A stretch of 64,000 nt of DNA from Lactobacillus pasteurii DSM 23907 = CRBIP 24.76 (GCF_000297025.1 NZ_CAKD01000013.1:62001-126000); one strand, 5' to 3'; shown: positions 9,466 through 18,736, counted from the stretch's first letter. Notes: a model not told the origin generated them from the letters alone. A program made the numbers and translations.

Positions 9466-10013
9466 CATAACAAATATGTATCTTTGAAACTGTCAAATCT
9501 TTTGTGGATTCGATTGAAATAGCGCTTGTTGTAGTTCATTGCCTGAACCCCAATAAAAGTATCTAGCGACTGCTCAGTTGGAAACTCTGCTTTAGCTTAA
9601 TAACGTTATTAAGGGATTCAATCATATTGGTGGAATAAATTGTGGCTCTGATTTGTTTAGGATAGTTATAAAAAACTAGCAGATCCGGCTCAATCTCTTT
9701 GAGATTTTTGATGACATGATTATAGGCTTTGCCCCATTTGTCATAGAAAGCATGCAAGACATTAATAGCAGCTTCTTTATTTGGCTGTTGATGGATCTGC
9801 TTGAATTCATTCATAATCATTTCACGATCACTTATGCGTACTTTAGAGCAGATATTGCGCATGACATGCACCAGACAGCGTTGAAAATGAGCTTTTGGAT
9901 AAGTCTGCTGTAGCACTGTTTTCATACCCACAACGCCATCTGAAAGAAAGAGCTCGACTTGCTTAAGGCCACGAGATTTCATGTCTTGAAGCATTTCTGC
10001 CCAATTCTCGACG
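9466..10013 (-). mobile_element. IS256-type transposase remnant
   Basis: Minus-strand reading gives the middle of a mutator (IS256) transposase: SVENWAEMLQDMKSRGL, FLSDGVVGMK, HFQRCLVHVMRN, then IYSTNMIESLNNVIK. The frame breaks near 9590; in another frame the family C-terminus continues as AEFPTEQSLDTFIGVQAMNY and on to about 9466. The N-terminal half is missing because the copy stops near 10013, where the tail of an LPXTG gene begins on the other strand. Only about half a transposase is left, frameshifted, so it cannot move itself. Confidence 0.85.
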
Positions 10014-10405
10014 CTTTCACTGCTCCTGAATTAGTTGGCTATACTGCTCTTCCTACTTCTGTTGATGCGGTTGAGGTAACTTCTGAGAGTTTGGATGCTG
10101 TTGTCGATATTTACTACAGAGCTGATGTACCAGTTCTTCCAGCTACTCCAGTCGACCCAAAGGATCCTTCTACCCCAACTACTCCGGTTACTCCAACGGA
10201 TCCTTCCACTCCACCTATTAATGTAAAAAACAACATATCTAATGAACTTGCCAGCAGTTCAAAAGTTGAAGACGAAGTAGAAGACACTACAGATTCTCAA
10301 GAAAAGTTGCCACAAACAGGTAATAAATCAAGTGTAATTTACTCAATTTTTGGATTAATTTTAACTTCTCTTCTTTGAGTATGGGCATTTGTTCGCAAAC
10401 ATTAA
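10014..10405 (+). pseudogene. C-terminal tail of an LPXTG-anchored (mucus-binding-like) protein
   Basis: After the IS256 junction the plus strand reads FTAPELVGYTALPT and a short beta-rich piece (VVDIYYRADVPVLPA) typical of the end of MucBP repeats, then a Pro/Thr/Asp-rich wall-spanning stretch (DPSTPTTPVTPTDPS), the sortase signal LPQTG (about 10305) and a hydrophobic segment. An in-frame TGA at 10376 interrupts the anchor where Gly (GGA) would be expected; the same frame then gives VWAFVRKH and TAA, the basic tail expected after the membrane segment. So the gene lost its 5' part and also carries a nonsense change. Confidence 0.8.
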
Positions 10406-10456
10406 TAAGATCCGTAAATTCCCAAGATAAACTAATATCTAACCATTAATATGCAT

Positions 10457-10492
10457 AAACCGAAAGATCCAAATATGAATCTTTCGGTTTTA
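10457..10492 (+). terminator. Terminator of the broken LPXTG gene
   Basis: AAACCGAAAGAT/ATCTTTCGGTTT, a perfect 12-bp stem, then T-rich DNA. Confidence 0.8.
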
Positions 10493-10763
10493 TTGTGCTT
10501 AATTTTAAGTAATCTTTGACAAATGAGATTTTTTATAATTAATATCTACTAAAAGGGTGATAATAAATAAGCTAAAACTAATAATATCTTTATAAAATTC
10601 GTTTATTTCGTAAATTTATAGCACTTGTTGCATAGTAATAGTAAGCACTTACAATTATATTTTTAAAATTACTTTTTATCTTTATTTCATTTAAGTCACT
10701 ATAGCATTATATATATCTTCGTAGTAAAATAAATGTGAACTTAAAATTTAGGAGTAAATATGT
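10493..10763. other. AT-rich intergenic region
   Basis: Very AT-rich spacer before the NlpC/P60 gene. A promoter must lie here (TATATATC near 10708 and AGTAAAATAAATG near 10722 are candidates), but no clear -35/-10 pair, repeat or RNA was seen. Confidence 0.4.
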
Positions 10764-11891
10764 ATGAAAAAGCAAAAAAAGTGGACTATTGCCCTCATCT
10801 CTGCATTAATTGGAGTTAGTACAACTGTAACAACCGTTCAAGCAGCCGACAATGATTCTTCTACCAATCAAGTCGTAACACAAGTAAATAGTTCTGACAG
10901 TTCAACTAACGAAAACAAAGTAAGTTATGATAAGCATGATTATTTTTCAAGTAACCCGAAAATTATTCGAGTAAAACACAGTACTACTGCCTATAAAGAT
11001 GCAGCTATGACCAAACCTGCTCGCACTATTAAAGCTGGTGAACATTTCCTTACTACAGGACTTGTTTTGGCAGACAACCAAATTCCAGTTGTTAAAACTA
11101 ATTCTGGTTTATATATTTCTGCTAAAAAGTCGTTAATTTCCGCTGTTAAAGGTTATCAAAATCCTAAGGGATACCATCAAGTCCATTACACTCAAATTAA
11201 GCCATATGGTAAAGTTGGTTATAATTTATCAATTGGATATGAAGGTATCAAAACATGGAAAGTAATGCGCAGAATGGGAACTTGGGCTGGTGTAAACTAC
11301 TACAACCAAACAACTTATAATGCAGTTAAGAACTTCCAAGCAAGAAACCACTTGCCAGCTACAGGTACCGTTGACCTAAAGACTTGGCAAAAGATGGGCT
11401 TTTCTAAGAGTTCTTGGTATGGCATTGATAGCTATATTGCACCTTTAAAAGCACAAGCATGGCAAGGTCGTTCAGCACACATTGAAGCTATGATTAAACA
11501 AGCTTATAAGTATATGGGCAAACCATGGATCGCTGGTTCTTCTTCAAGTCCGGCATATGGTGTTGATTGTTCTGGCCTTGTAATGCAAAGTTTATACGCC
11601 GGAGGAATTAGTCCAATTCCAACTAGTTCAATTGGTCACGCACATCCTGGCAACGAATGGAATTCACGCAATCTTTGGGCGGATAAACATTTGAAACTTG
11701 TACCATACTCTCAACGCCGTCGTGGTGATCTTGTTTTCTACTACCAACCTGGTACTCATACCATCTGGCATGTAGCTATCTATCTTGGTAATAATCTTGT
11801 CATCGAAAGCTGGCCACCACGTGTAATGGTTCAACCGATTGTCAATGGTCAGAGAAACGTCATTGCCGGTATTAAGAGACCATTTATTTAG
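10764..11891 (+). CDS. Secreted NlpC/P60 peptidoglycan hydrolase with peptidoglycan-binding domain
   Basis: 375 aa; the site TTAGGAG lies upstream of the ATG. Signal peptide to about residue 28 (TVQAAD). After a variable linker and an SH3- or SLAP-like segment (about 60-130), a PG_binding_1-like domain (about 150-215, TYNAVKNFQARNHLPATGTV) precedes the catalytic NlpC/P60 domain (about 235-375). Catalytic Cys in YGVDCSGLVMQ (about 267) and His in IWHVAIYLGNN (about 335) are present. The family cleaves gamma-D-Glu-diamino-acid bonds in stem peptides. Ten bases separate it from the next wall-associated gene, so the two are probably co-transcribed. Confidence 0.85.
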   Translation: MKKQKKWTIALISALIGVSTTVTTVQAADNDSSTNQVVTQVNSSDSSTNENKVSYDKHDYFSSNPKIIRVKHSTTAYKDAAMTKPARTIKAGEHFLTTGLVLADNQIPVVKTNSGLYISAKKSLISAVKGYQNPKGYHQVHYTQIKPYGKVGYNLSIGYEGIKTWKVMRRMGTWAGVNYYNQTTYNAVKNFQARNHLPATGTVDLKTWQKMGFSKSSWYGIDSYIAPLKAQAWQGRSAHIEAMIKQAYKYMGKPWIAGSSSSPAYGVDCSGLVMQSLYAGGISPIPTSSIGHAHPGNEWNSRNLWADKHLKLVPYSQRRRGDLVFYYQPGTHTIWHVAIYLGNNLVIESWPPRVMVQPIVNGQRNVIAGIKRPFI

Positions 11892-11900
11892 AAGATAAAA

Positions 11901-12938
11901 ATGAAACATAATAAACAACTTATTATTTTTAGTCTTTTGTTCTGTGTGGGACTATTTTTCACAAATAGCCCAATCGTTCGAGCCGATACTCTTGATAATA
12001 GTAGTCAAAATTCGACTATAACCAGTAATAATGATGCTAATCAGTCTGATACCACTAATTCTAGTCAAACTAGTTCTGATCAATCCGAACAAGTAAATAC
12101 TGATACATCTGGTCAAAATACTACTGAGAAAAATACTCAAAATGATCAATCTAACCAAAACACTCAGGAAAATAATCCTAATCACCAGCAAGTTGCCCAA
12201 AATAAGGATGGTTGGACTGTTAGAAATGGTAAAAGCTACTATTTAAGTAACAATAAATTAACTAAAGGTTTGAAAAAAATCTCTAATAATTGGTACTTAT
12301 TTGATAAAAATGGTGTCATGCTCAAAGGTATCCATAAAATTCCCAATAAAAATATTTATGGCTACTTTGACAACTCAGGTAAACGTCGATTTCAAAATAC
12401 TAAGACTAATCGTGCTTACTATTGGATTGATAAGTCTGGAAGTATCACAGGAATCAAAAATTATGCTAAGGTAATTAGTCAGCTTCCTGAAATGCCAACA
12501 GGTTGCGAAATTACTGCGGTTACGATGATGATTAATTTTGCAGGTAAAAATATTACTAAAGATCAGGCAGCTAAACTTATGCCACGTAGTCATAATCCAA
12601 ATAAAGGATTTATCGGTTCTCCCTATAAAAAGTTTCCACTAGGATTTTGGGTAGCACCAAGTGGCGTAAAACCAGTTGTACGACATTATTTAGGCACTGC
12701 GGTTAATCTGACAAATTGTAGTTTATCTACAATCAAGCATAAATTAATTAATTCCCATTTAGTCGTAACTTGGGTTGGTTGGTTCGATAATATCTTCAAT
12801 CATGCAATTACATTAACTGGTTATCATGGAAATACCATTTATTATAATGATCCTTGGACTGGAACTAAACGTTCAATGAGTGTTGTAACTTTCATGAGCC
12901 ACTGGGCACTAGACGCTCACAGAGCACTAAGTTACTAA
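11901..12938 (+). CDS. Secreted C39-like cysteine peptidase family protein with wall-binding repeats
   Basis: 345 aa. Signal peptide to about residue 29 (IVRADT), then a long Ser/Asn/Gln/Thr linker (30-95). Residues about 100-180 contain Trp/Tyr-rich repeats like choline- or glucan-binding modules (NWYLFDKNGVMLKG, GYFDNSGKRRF). The last 150 residues match the Peptidase_C39_2 pattern: Cys in MPTGCEITAVTMMINFAGK (about 200), His in FNHAITLTGYHG (about 300) and Asp in YYNDPWTG (about 316), so the catalytic triad looks intact. Substrate unknown; probably acts on wall or surface peptides. Follows the NlpC/P60 gene by 10 bases. Confidence 0.75.
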   Translation: MKHNKQLIIFSLLFCVGLFFTNSPIVRADTLDNSSQNSTITSNNDANQSDTTNSSQTSSDQSEQVNTDTSGQNTTEKNTQNDQSNQNTQENNPNHQQVAQNKDGWTVRNGKSYYLSNNKLTKGLKKISNNWYLFDKNGVMLKGIHKIPNKNIYGYFDNSGKRRFQNTKTNRAYYWIDKSGSITGIKNYAKVISQLPEMPTGCEITAVTMMINFAGKNITKDQAAKLMPRSHNPNKGFIGSPYKKFPLGFWVAPSGVKPVVRHYLGTAVNLTNCSLSTIKHKLINSHLVVTWVGWFDNIFNHAITLTGYHGNTIYYNDPWTGTKRSMSVVTFMSHWALDAHRALSY

Positions 12939-12963
12939 ATAAAAATTGTAAAACATAAACAAG

Positions 12964-13026
12964 AAAATCCCACTAACATGGATAATATATACACTCAATT
13001 ATTCATGAAAGTGGGATTTTGTTTTT
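12964..13026 (+). terminator. Terminator after the C39-like gene
   Basis: AAAATCCCAC ... GTGGGATTTT with a long internal loop, followed by TGTTTTT. Confidence 0.7.
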
Positions 13027-13233
13027 ATTTATATTGCTTGATAAAGGACCTTCTGACATGCAAAACAAAAATCTAATGATCAATAATTGCAATACAATAA
13101 TTACATATGGATGTGTTAACAACATCGTTTTTTTCATATAATATCAAACTATTTTACGGTCTCGTATCTTTATAGGATCAACTTCAATTTTTTCTAAAAG
13201 CAAAAACTAATCGATATTTTTTCAAAAAAATAA
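13027..13233. other. Intergenic region without recognised content
   Basis: About 200 AT-rich bases between the terminator and the promoter at 13234. Only very short frames without ribosome-binding sites are present. Confidence 0.5.
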
Positions 13234-13280
13234 TTCACAAACGAGCAAATTTATGGTAAATTCTTAGTAAGCGTTTTCTT
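13234..13280 (+). promoter_or_regulatory. Promoter with cre-like site for a short transcript
   Basis: TTCACA (13234-13239), a 17-base spacer and TAAATT (13257-13262). Directly downstream, TAGTAAGCGTTTTCTT (13265-13280) matches the CcpA cre consensus at 14 of 16 positions and would cover the transcription start. Confidence 0.5.
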
Positions 13281-13392
13281 GAAAAGGAATGCGTGTTTCC
13301 AAAAATCTTAGTCAAAAACACAAATCTTGTTACTACTAAACTAGTCCATTAGTGGTACATAAAAGCGATCCTCTTCTCCGATCGCTTTTTTT
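13269..13392 (+). ncRNA. Candidate small RNA, possibly CcpA-linked
   Basis: From the predicted start (about 13269) to an intrinsic terminator (AAAAGCGATC / GATCGCTTTT plus T run, 13361-13392) is about 120 bases with no start codon that has a ribosome-binding site. The ppsA gene has its own promoter further on (13544), so this unit ends before it. It could be a regulatory RNA or the leader of a deleted gene. Confidence 0.4.
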
Positions 13393-13543
13393 CTACTCTT
13401 TTTTTGTTAATTTTTGAAGCGCTTACTATATCTTTAATAAAACCTACTGAGCTTGTTTCAGTGACAGCTTTCTTTCGCCTTAACGAGTAGACCAACTACA
13501 AAAATATATTAGTCAGCCTTTATCTTATGGATACTCCGCTCTA

Positions 13544-13596
13544 TTGACAATTGCAAAAATCCTAGTAGAATAATAGTTGTAAGTAAGCGGTTACAT
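13544..13596 (+). promoter_or_regulatory. ppsA promoter with overlapping cre site
   Basis: TTGACA (13544-13549), 16-base spacer, TAGAAT (13566-13571). AAGTAAGCGGTTACAT (13581-13596) matches the cre consensus at 15 of 16 positions just past the start site, the position at which CcpA acts as a roadblock. This predicts repression of PEP synthase on preferred sugars. Another cre-like core (TGAAGCGCTTAC) lies near 13415. Confidence 0.75.
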
Positions 13597-13620
13597 ATAG
13601 ACAGAAAGTTGTGAATATAT

Positions 13621-16044
13621 ATGGAAACAAATACTAATGCTTATGTAGTTACAGAAACAGACACTCACAAGAGCAGTGCCTATGTTTTATGGTTTGATGA
13701 ATTACATCGTGAAGATGTCGACCTAGTTGGTGGTAAGTCGTCATCCCTTGGTGAATTGACTTCTGGGACCAATGTTCCAGTGCCATTTGGCTATGCTACC
13801 ACTGCAGCCGGCTACCGTCATTTCATGGCTGAAACAGGATTGAATCCTAAAGTAGACGCTTTGCTTGACACTTTAAAGAATCCAGAAGATTCTGAAGAAT
13901 TGCATCGCGTTTGCTCCCAAATCCGTAAGTTGATGAACGAAGCAAAGATGCCAGATGACCTAGCTAAAGATATCGGCGATGCATATGATGCTTTAGCAAA
14001 AAGAATGGGAATCAATGAACCATTCGTAGCAGTAAGGTCTAGTGCTACTGCTGAAGACTTGCCAAATGCAAGTTTTGCCGGCGAACAAGATACTTTCTTA
14101 AACGTTCACGGTCGCAATAATGTTATCAAGAAGGTGCAAGAATGTTACGCATCCCTCTTCACAGACCGTGCTACCTACTACAGAATTAAGCAAAACTTCC
14201 CACAAGAAAAAGTTGCTCTTTCTGCTGCTGTTCAAATGATGGCCTTTTCAAAGGCTTCAGGTGTTATGTTCACCGTCAACGTAGCAACTGGTGACGACAC
14301 CAAGATTATGATCGAAGGTTCATGGGGACTTGGCGAATACATTGTTCAAGGTACAGTTACTCCTGACAACTACATCGTTGACAAGGCAAGCTTGACGATT
14401 GCTGACAAGACAATCAACAACAAGAATATTGAATTGATTAGATTGCCTGATGGCGGTGTTGAAGAAAGAAAAGTTCCTGAAGACCTTGCTACTAAGCCAT
14501 GCTTGACCGATGAACAAGTTATCCAATTAGCTGGCTATGCTAAAGAAATCGAAGAACACTACGGTTGCTACATGGACACCGAATGGTCCCTCGATCAAAA
14601 CGGCAAGCTTTGGATGGTTCAAGCTCGTCCTGAAACTGTTTGGTCACAACGTGCTAATGATGAAGCAAGCACTTCATCCGAGCATGTAACCACAGATCAT
14701 AAGACTCTTTTGAAAGGTTTGCCAGCATCCCCTGGTATTGTTGCAGGTAAGGTTCACGTAATCGATGACCCTAAGGATATCAACCAATTTAAGGAAGGCG
14801 AAATCCTTGTAACCTTGATGACCTCACCTGACTGGGTACCGGCAATGAAGAAGGCAGCAGCTATTGTTACTAACAATGGTGGTATGACTTGCCACGCTGC
14901 AATCGTTTCTCGCGAAATGCAAATTCCATGTATCGTTGGTACTACTAGTCGCGGAGCAGCAGCTACCAAGACTTTGACAACCGGTCAAGAAATTACCGTT
15001 GATGCCAAAAATGGTATTGTCTACGACGGCATTGTTGAAGATGTAGTTAAACCAAAGGCTGAAACTCATGAAGCTAATGTAGCTGCAGTTGCTGAATACT
15101 TCCCTCCAACAGCTACTAGAGTCATGATGAACCTTGGTGACCCTGACTTAGTTGAAAAGTACTCAAGCTTGCCAGCAGATGGTATTGGTTTGATGAGAGA
15201 AGAATTCTTGTGGACTACTTTCATTCACCAACACCCACTTTACTTGATTGAAACTGGCCACCCAGAAAGAGTCGTTAACGAATTAGCTAACGGTATCAGC
15301 AAGGTTGCTCGTGCTATGGCTCCTCGTCCAGTTGTTCTTCGCTTCTCAGACTTCAAGTCAGGCGAATACCGCAACCTTAAGGGCGGTGAAAAGTATGAAC
15401 CAGTTGAACCAGCAGACCTTCTAGGTTGGCGTGGTGCTTCAAGATACTACAACCCTAAGTATATAAATGCCTTTAAGCTAGAACTTGAAGCGGTCAAGAA
15501 GGTAAGAAACGAATACGGCTTGAAGAACTTGAACGTTATGATTCCGTTCTGCCGTACAGTTGACGAAGCTAGAAAAGTTACTGAAATCATGCGTGAATGT
15601 GGCCTTGAACGTAGCAATGACTTCAAAGTTTACATGATGGCAGAAATTCCAGCTAACATCATCTTGGCTGACCAATTCAACCAATTCGTCGATGGTTACT
15701 CAATCGGCTCAAACGACTTAACAATGCTTATCTTGGGTTGCGACAGAAACAACGAAGTTATTTCTAACATCTTTGATGAACGCAACCTAGCTGTTAAGCG
15801 TGCAATTAGACACTTGATCAAGACTGCTCACAAGGATGGCAAGACTGTTTCAATCTGTGGTCAAGCACCATCACAATATCCAGAATTTACTGAATTCTTG
15901 GTACAAAGTGGTATCGACTACGTATCTGTAAACCCAGATATGGTTAAGACTACTAAGTTGAACGTTGCCCACTACGAGCAAAGAATCATGCTTGATAAAG
16001 CAACCGGTATGGGATTGCAAGACCCAACTGACTATGAATGGTAA
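13621..16044 (+). CDS. ppsA: Phosphoenolpyruvate synthase (pyruvate, water dikinase)
   Basis: 807 aa, close to the family length. It makes PEP from pyruvate and ATP (AMP and phosphate released), a gluconeogenic step. The N-terminal ATP-grasp domain has DLVGGKSSSLGEL and AVRSSATAEDLPNASFAGEQDTFLN split over residues 35-155; the swivelling domain carries the phosphorylated His in GGMTCHAAIVSRE (about 425); the C-terminal PEP barrel has RFSDFKSGEYRNL, GSNDLTMLILGCDRN and the catalytic Cys in CGQAPSQYPEF (about 745). Monocistronic, with cre at the promoter. Heavy use of optimal codons suggests strong expression. Confidence 0.95.
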   Translation: METNTNAYVVTETDTHKSSAYVLWFDELHREDVDLVGGKSSSLGELTSGTNVPVPFGYATTAAGYRHFMAETGLNPKVDALLDTLKNPEDSEELHRVCSQIRKLMNEAKMPDDLAKDIGDAYDALAKRMGINEPFVAVRSSATAEDLPNASFAGEQDTFLNVHGRNNVIKKVQECYASLFTDRATYYRIKQNFPQEKVALSAAVQMMAFSKASGVMFTVNVATGDDTKIMIEGSWGLGEYIVQGTVTPDNYIVDKASLTIADKTINNKNIELIRLPDGGVEERKVPEDLATKPCLTDEQVIQLAGYAKEIEEHYGCYMDTEWSLDQNGKLWMVQARPETVWSQRANDEASTSSEHVTTDHKTLLKGLPASPGIVAGKVHVIDDPKDINQFKEGEILVTLMTSPDWVPAMKKAAAIVTNNGGMTCHAAIVSREMQIPCIVGTTSRGAAATKTLTTGQEITVDAKNGIVYDGIVEDVVKPKAETHEANVAAVAEYFPPTATRVMMNLGDPDLVEKYSSLPADGIGLMREEFLWTTFIHQHPLYLIETGHPERVVNELANGISKVARAMAPRPVVLRFSDFKSGEYRNLKGGEKYEPVEPADLLGWRGASRYYNPKYINAFKLELEAVKKVRNEYGLKNLNVMIPFCRTVDEARKVTEIMRECGLERSNDFKVYMMAEIPANIILADQFNQFVDGYSIGSNDLTMLILGCDRNNEVISNIFDERNLAVKRAIRHLIKTAHKDGKTVSICGQAPSQYPEFTEFLVQSGIDYVSVNPDMVKTTKLNVAHYEQRIMLDKATGMGLQDPTDYEW

Positions 16045-16096
16045 AAATATGCGAATGATTTAACTGCCTCTGTTCGCATGAAATCTTAATAGATGC

Positions 16097-16126
16097 AAAA
16101 AGACGATCTTAGCGATCGTCTTTTTG
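16097..16126 (+). terminator. ppsA terminator
   Basis: AAAAAGACGATC/GATCGTCTTTTT, perfect 12-bp stem with a short loop and T run. Confidence 0.85.
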
Positions 16127-16148
16127 TTTTCAATAACATTTTGATACA

Positions 16149-16874
16149 TTACTTCAAATCAGCAGCATAAGTGTAATAGTCTCCAGTTGCAGCAATACCT
16201 ACGCCAATTTGAGAATATTTAGCTGATTTGAGGATATCGCGGTGTCTCCATTGACTGTCTGCATCGTTGAGCACTAGCTTGTTAAACATATTTTGAGCCA
16301 ACTTTTTAGCTGAAGTCTTTGGTTCTTTTCCAATACATTCTGCCGAAGCTGGAGCATTATAGTTATTAAAGCCAGCATGATTGTCCAAGTTGCCTGTATT
16401 CTTCAATGAAACAACCTGATCTTGAGCTCTAAGCGTCGCAAACTTAGTCAATTCTGAGTTAGCCTTCAAATCCTTAGCTTTTCTCCAGTTGTTAATGAGC
16501 TTAACAAATTCTGTTTGAACTTGCTTTCTAAACTCTGGGCTGACTGAGTTATCTACCTTATTCGCATCCTTAGTAATATTAGTCTTAGTAGCTTGCTTTT
16601 TGGCAGTATTAGCTAAAATATAGCCAGCTTTTGAACCCTCTAAACGGTAGTATTTCTTACCCTTGATAACTTTTGTTCCAGTTGCTCTAAGAACACTACT
16701 CTTCTTCCAGAACCTATTCAGGCGACTACCTTTAGCAGTATAAACAAAAGCGTTCTTGTTCAATTTGATTTTGAATGAACTAGCTGCTTGAACTGCTGAT
16801 GATTGATTATTTGCTACTCCTAGTAAGCCTGCACTCAAGGCTAAAATAGTCACAAACTTCTTTGCTTTCTTCAT
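16149..16874 (-). CDS. Secreted CAP/SCP-domain protein with SLAP-like module
   Basis: 241 aa from the ATG at 16874, chosen because AGAGAGGA precedes it and the signal peptide (MKKAKKFVTILALSAGLLG, cleavage after VQAAS) starts there. Residues about 30-85 resemble a SLAP module (KLNKNAFVYTAKGSRLNRFW, GKKYYRLEGSKAGYI). Residues about 120-241 form a CAP domain: FVKLINNWRKAKDLKANSEL, RAQDQVVSL, DNHAGFNN and the C-terminal HRDILKSAKYSQIGVGIA with YYTYAADLK. CAP proteins of lactobacilli are exported; function unproven. Convergent with ppsA. Confidence 0.8.
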   Translation of the reverse strand: MKKAKKFVTILALSAGLLGVANNQSSAVQAASSFKIKLNKNAFVYTAKGSRLNRFWKKSSVLRATGTKVIKGKKYYRLEGSKAGYILANTAKKQATKTNITKDANKVDNSVSPEFRKQVQTEFVKLINNWRKAKDLKANSELTKFATLRAQDQVVSLKNTGNLDNHAGFNNYNAPASAECIGKEPKTSAKKLAQNMFNKLVLNDADSQWRHRDILKSAKYSQIGVGIAATGDYYTYAADLK

Positions 16875-16949
16875 TTTCAAAATCCTCTCTTTCCCCTTTA
16901 TTATTACAGATTTATCAGCATTTTCAACCTTTTTTGTATTCGATTTCAT

Positions 16950-17407
16950 TAATATTTATAAGTATCAGTGTATTTCATAATATAAGTGCATTAATACATA
17001 TACATATAATTATATTTAAAATTATGCTTACTATCCTAACTCAAAATCTGTTTTTGGCAAAACTTTTGGGGAGATGTTTTTTAAAAAGTTAAGCTCCAAA
17101 TTTTATTTCTCAGTATCTTAACTAATTAATTTCGATAGTTTTGACTTTTCATGTTCCAAACTAGAAAAATCAAATTCAATTTTTAACTTTCTGCGCTCAA
17201 CAAAAATTATTCATTATGAACGACTCAAAATGGAGTTATTTATACTGATACTTATTTTTATAAGGATATTAGTATTTAGACTTATATTTTATAATTATAC
17301 AGTTCTTTATTATTATGTTTGTATTTGTATGAGTAATTATGCTTTCACGTATATGTATGTTAGTGAGTATACGTATAATTCTAAATATAAATATAAAGAA
17401 CCTTATA
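16950..17407. other. AT-rich intergenic region with recurring TATA/ACTTATA motifs
   Basis: Very AT-rich. It contains runs such as ACATATACATATAATTATA (near 16998) and TAGACTTATA (17277-17286), part of a motif family found in other intergenic regions near the par genes. A short open frame at 17230-17610 overlaps this AT-rich DNA and the antisense of rep and is not believed to be a gene. Confidence 0.5.
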
Positions 17408-17452
17408 AAAAAAGCGGTAGAAATACTGATAGCTCCAGTATTCTTACCGCTT
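17408..17452 (-). terminator. Terminator of the replication initiator gene
   Basis: On the minus strand AAGCGGTA...TACCGCTT with an inner AATACT/AGTATT stem and a T7 run, directly after the rep stop codon. Confidence 0.85.
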
Positions 17453-17456
17453 ATTT

Positions 17457-18722
17457 TCAGATGTCGTCGATATCAAATAATGCAAGCGAGTCGCTTAAAT
17501 CCTGTCCTGCATTACTAAAATCTAAGGCAAATTGTTCATTTTCTCTTTGTTTTTGTAAAGTCATCGCTCTATTTTCGAGGTTCTTAAGTCGTTCTTTTTC
17601 AGAAATTTGATCGCGTTCTCTATCTTCCGCTGATTTTTCATATCCCATCTGCAATAACTGCATGTCTTCTAAATCTTCTGGCGTCAAAAAGCCCTTCTTG
17701 TTGACTTCGTTATATACAGATAACAATTGTGCAAATTGCGCATGCTTGTATTGAGTCAAACTCTTTAAATCAGAGCGATGGAATACAGTTCTCTTATTGC
17801 GCTTATGCAGCTTATTAGGCAAGAAATATGAGTGCAGATGCCCTTCTTTGTACTCCTTAGCACTTGTACCTAGCGTAAAGCCATAAAACCTGTCTAAGGC
17901 CCTAAATTTCTCTTCTGGCGTCATATAAGGGTTAGACTTGATGTAATAGACTGAGTTGGTATCTTCGATGCTGCTGTCATAATAAACGTCTTGTTGGTTG
18001 TTTTTTTCTGGCACCCAAGTGAAAATATAGGAATCCAACTTGCGTCCCCTTACACCCTTACGATAGTTTTTAGTGATCTTAAAATTCTGGAAATTAGCGC
18101 AAAGCTCCTCCATACATAAGGTCAAAACCCGTCTATCAATATCTGTTGGGCGATATGACGTAGGAATTTGCAGCCTCTTTCTGAAGTCGTCGATTTTATA
18201 TTCTTTTCTTCCAACTGTGCGCCACTGCTTCAACAATCTAAATAATTTCCGTGAATAGTTCGAATGCAGACGAACATACTGGGTAATCGAAAATCTCGTC
18301 CAATGTTCCAAATGGTTAAACAAGTACAAGAAACTATCGCTAACTTCAACACTAGTTTCAAGCGTATTAGTGTCAACTACCGATCTTTTGAAGATGTTTT
18401 CGCGAATTTTATTGATGTGTCCGGTTTTTTCATCTTTTTCCTCTTTTGACAATTGAATTGTCAGTAACCTAGAAAAAGTCTCATCAACATTCTTTGCAAT
18501 TTGCTTATTTGAAATATGACTATTATAGCCGACTTCTCGTTTAATTTGATCTGGAGATAAAGTTATTCTGTTGCCACCTTGGTCTTTTACTTGGGCAGCA
18601 ATCAACCAAAAAATGTTGCTATTAATTTCAGGTAAACTATCAATCGGCTCAAAGATAGGATCATCATTGAAGCGATTATCAATTTTTATGATCTTTTGTA
18701 CTGGTCTTTTTCTAATTGCCAT
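17457..18722 (-). CDS. Plasmid-type replication initiator (Rep_3 family)
   Basis: 421 aa. The N-terminal 270 residues have the winged-helix layout of Rep_3 initiators: NSNIFWLIAAQVKDQGGN, FLYLFNHLEHWTRFSITQYVRLHSNYSRKLFRLLKQW (split at about 130-165) and FRKRLQIPTSYRPTDIDRRV. The C-terminus is a charged coiled coil (about 330-405). Such proteins bind iterons to start theta replication; 16 iterons lie just upstream (18826-19777), and an inverted repeat overlaps its promoter. Core genes around it (ppsA, hup, fhs) indicate that it sits in the chromosome, so it is probably an integrated replicon. Confidence 0.85.
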   Translation of the reverse strand: MAIRKRPVQKIIKIDNRFNDDPIFEPIDSLPEINSNIFWLIAAQVKDQGGNRITLSPDQIKREVGYNSHISNKQIAKNVDETFSRLLTIQLSKEEKDEKTGHINKIRENIFKRSVVDTNTLETSVEVSDSFLYLFNHLEHWTRFSITQYVRLHSNYSRKLFRLLKQWRTVGRKEYKIDDFRKRLQIPTSYRPTDIDRRVLTLCMEELCANFQNFKITKNYRKGVRGRKLDSYIFTWVPEKNNQQDVYYDSSIEDTNSVYYIKSNPYMTPEEKFRALDRFYGFTLGTSAKEYKEGHLHSYFLPNKLHKRNKRTVFHRSDLKSLTQYKHAQFAQLLSVYNEVNKKGFLTPEDLEDMQLLQMGYEKSAEDRERDQISEKERLKNLENRAMTLQKQRENEQFALDFSNAGQDLSDSLALFDIDDI

Positions 18723-18736
18723 AGTCTCACTCCATT

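Noticed and set aside
13050-13140. A 27-codon frame at about 13058 (starts MQNKNLMINN)
   Set aside because: No ribosome-binding site, no conservation argument, ends in AT-rich DNA.
12939-13620. tRNA or other known RNA in the long gap before ppsA
   Set aside because: No cloverleaf or GGTTCGAAT-type T-arm was found; only the short promoter-terminator unit stands out.
17230-17610. 126-codon plus-strand frame rich in Tyr and Ile
   Set aside because: Its first half is translated AT-rich repeat DNA and the second half is antisense to rep; no ribosome-binding site.
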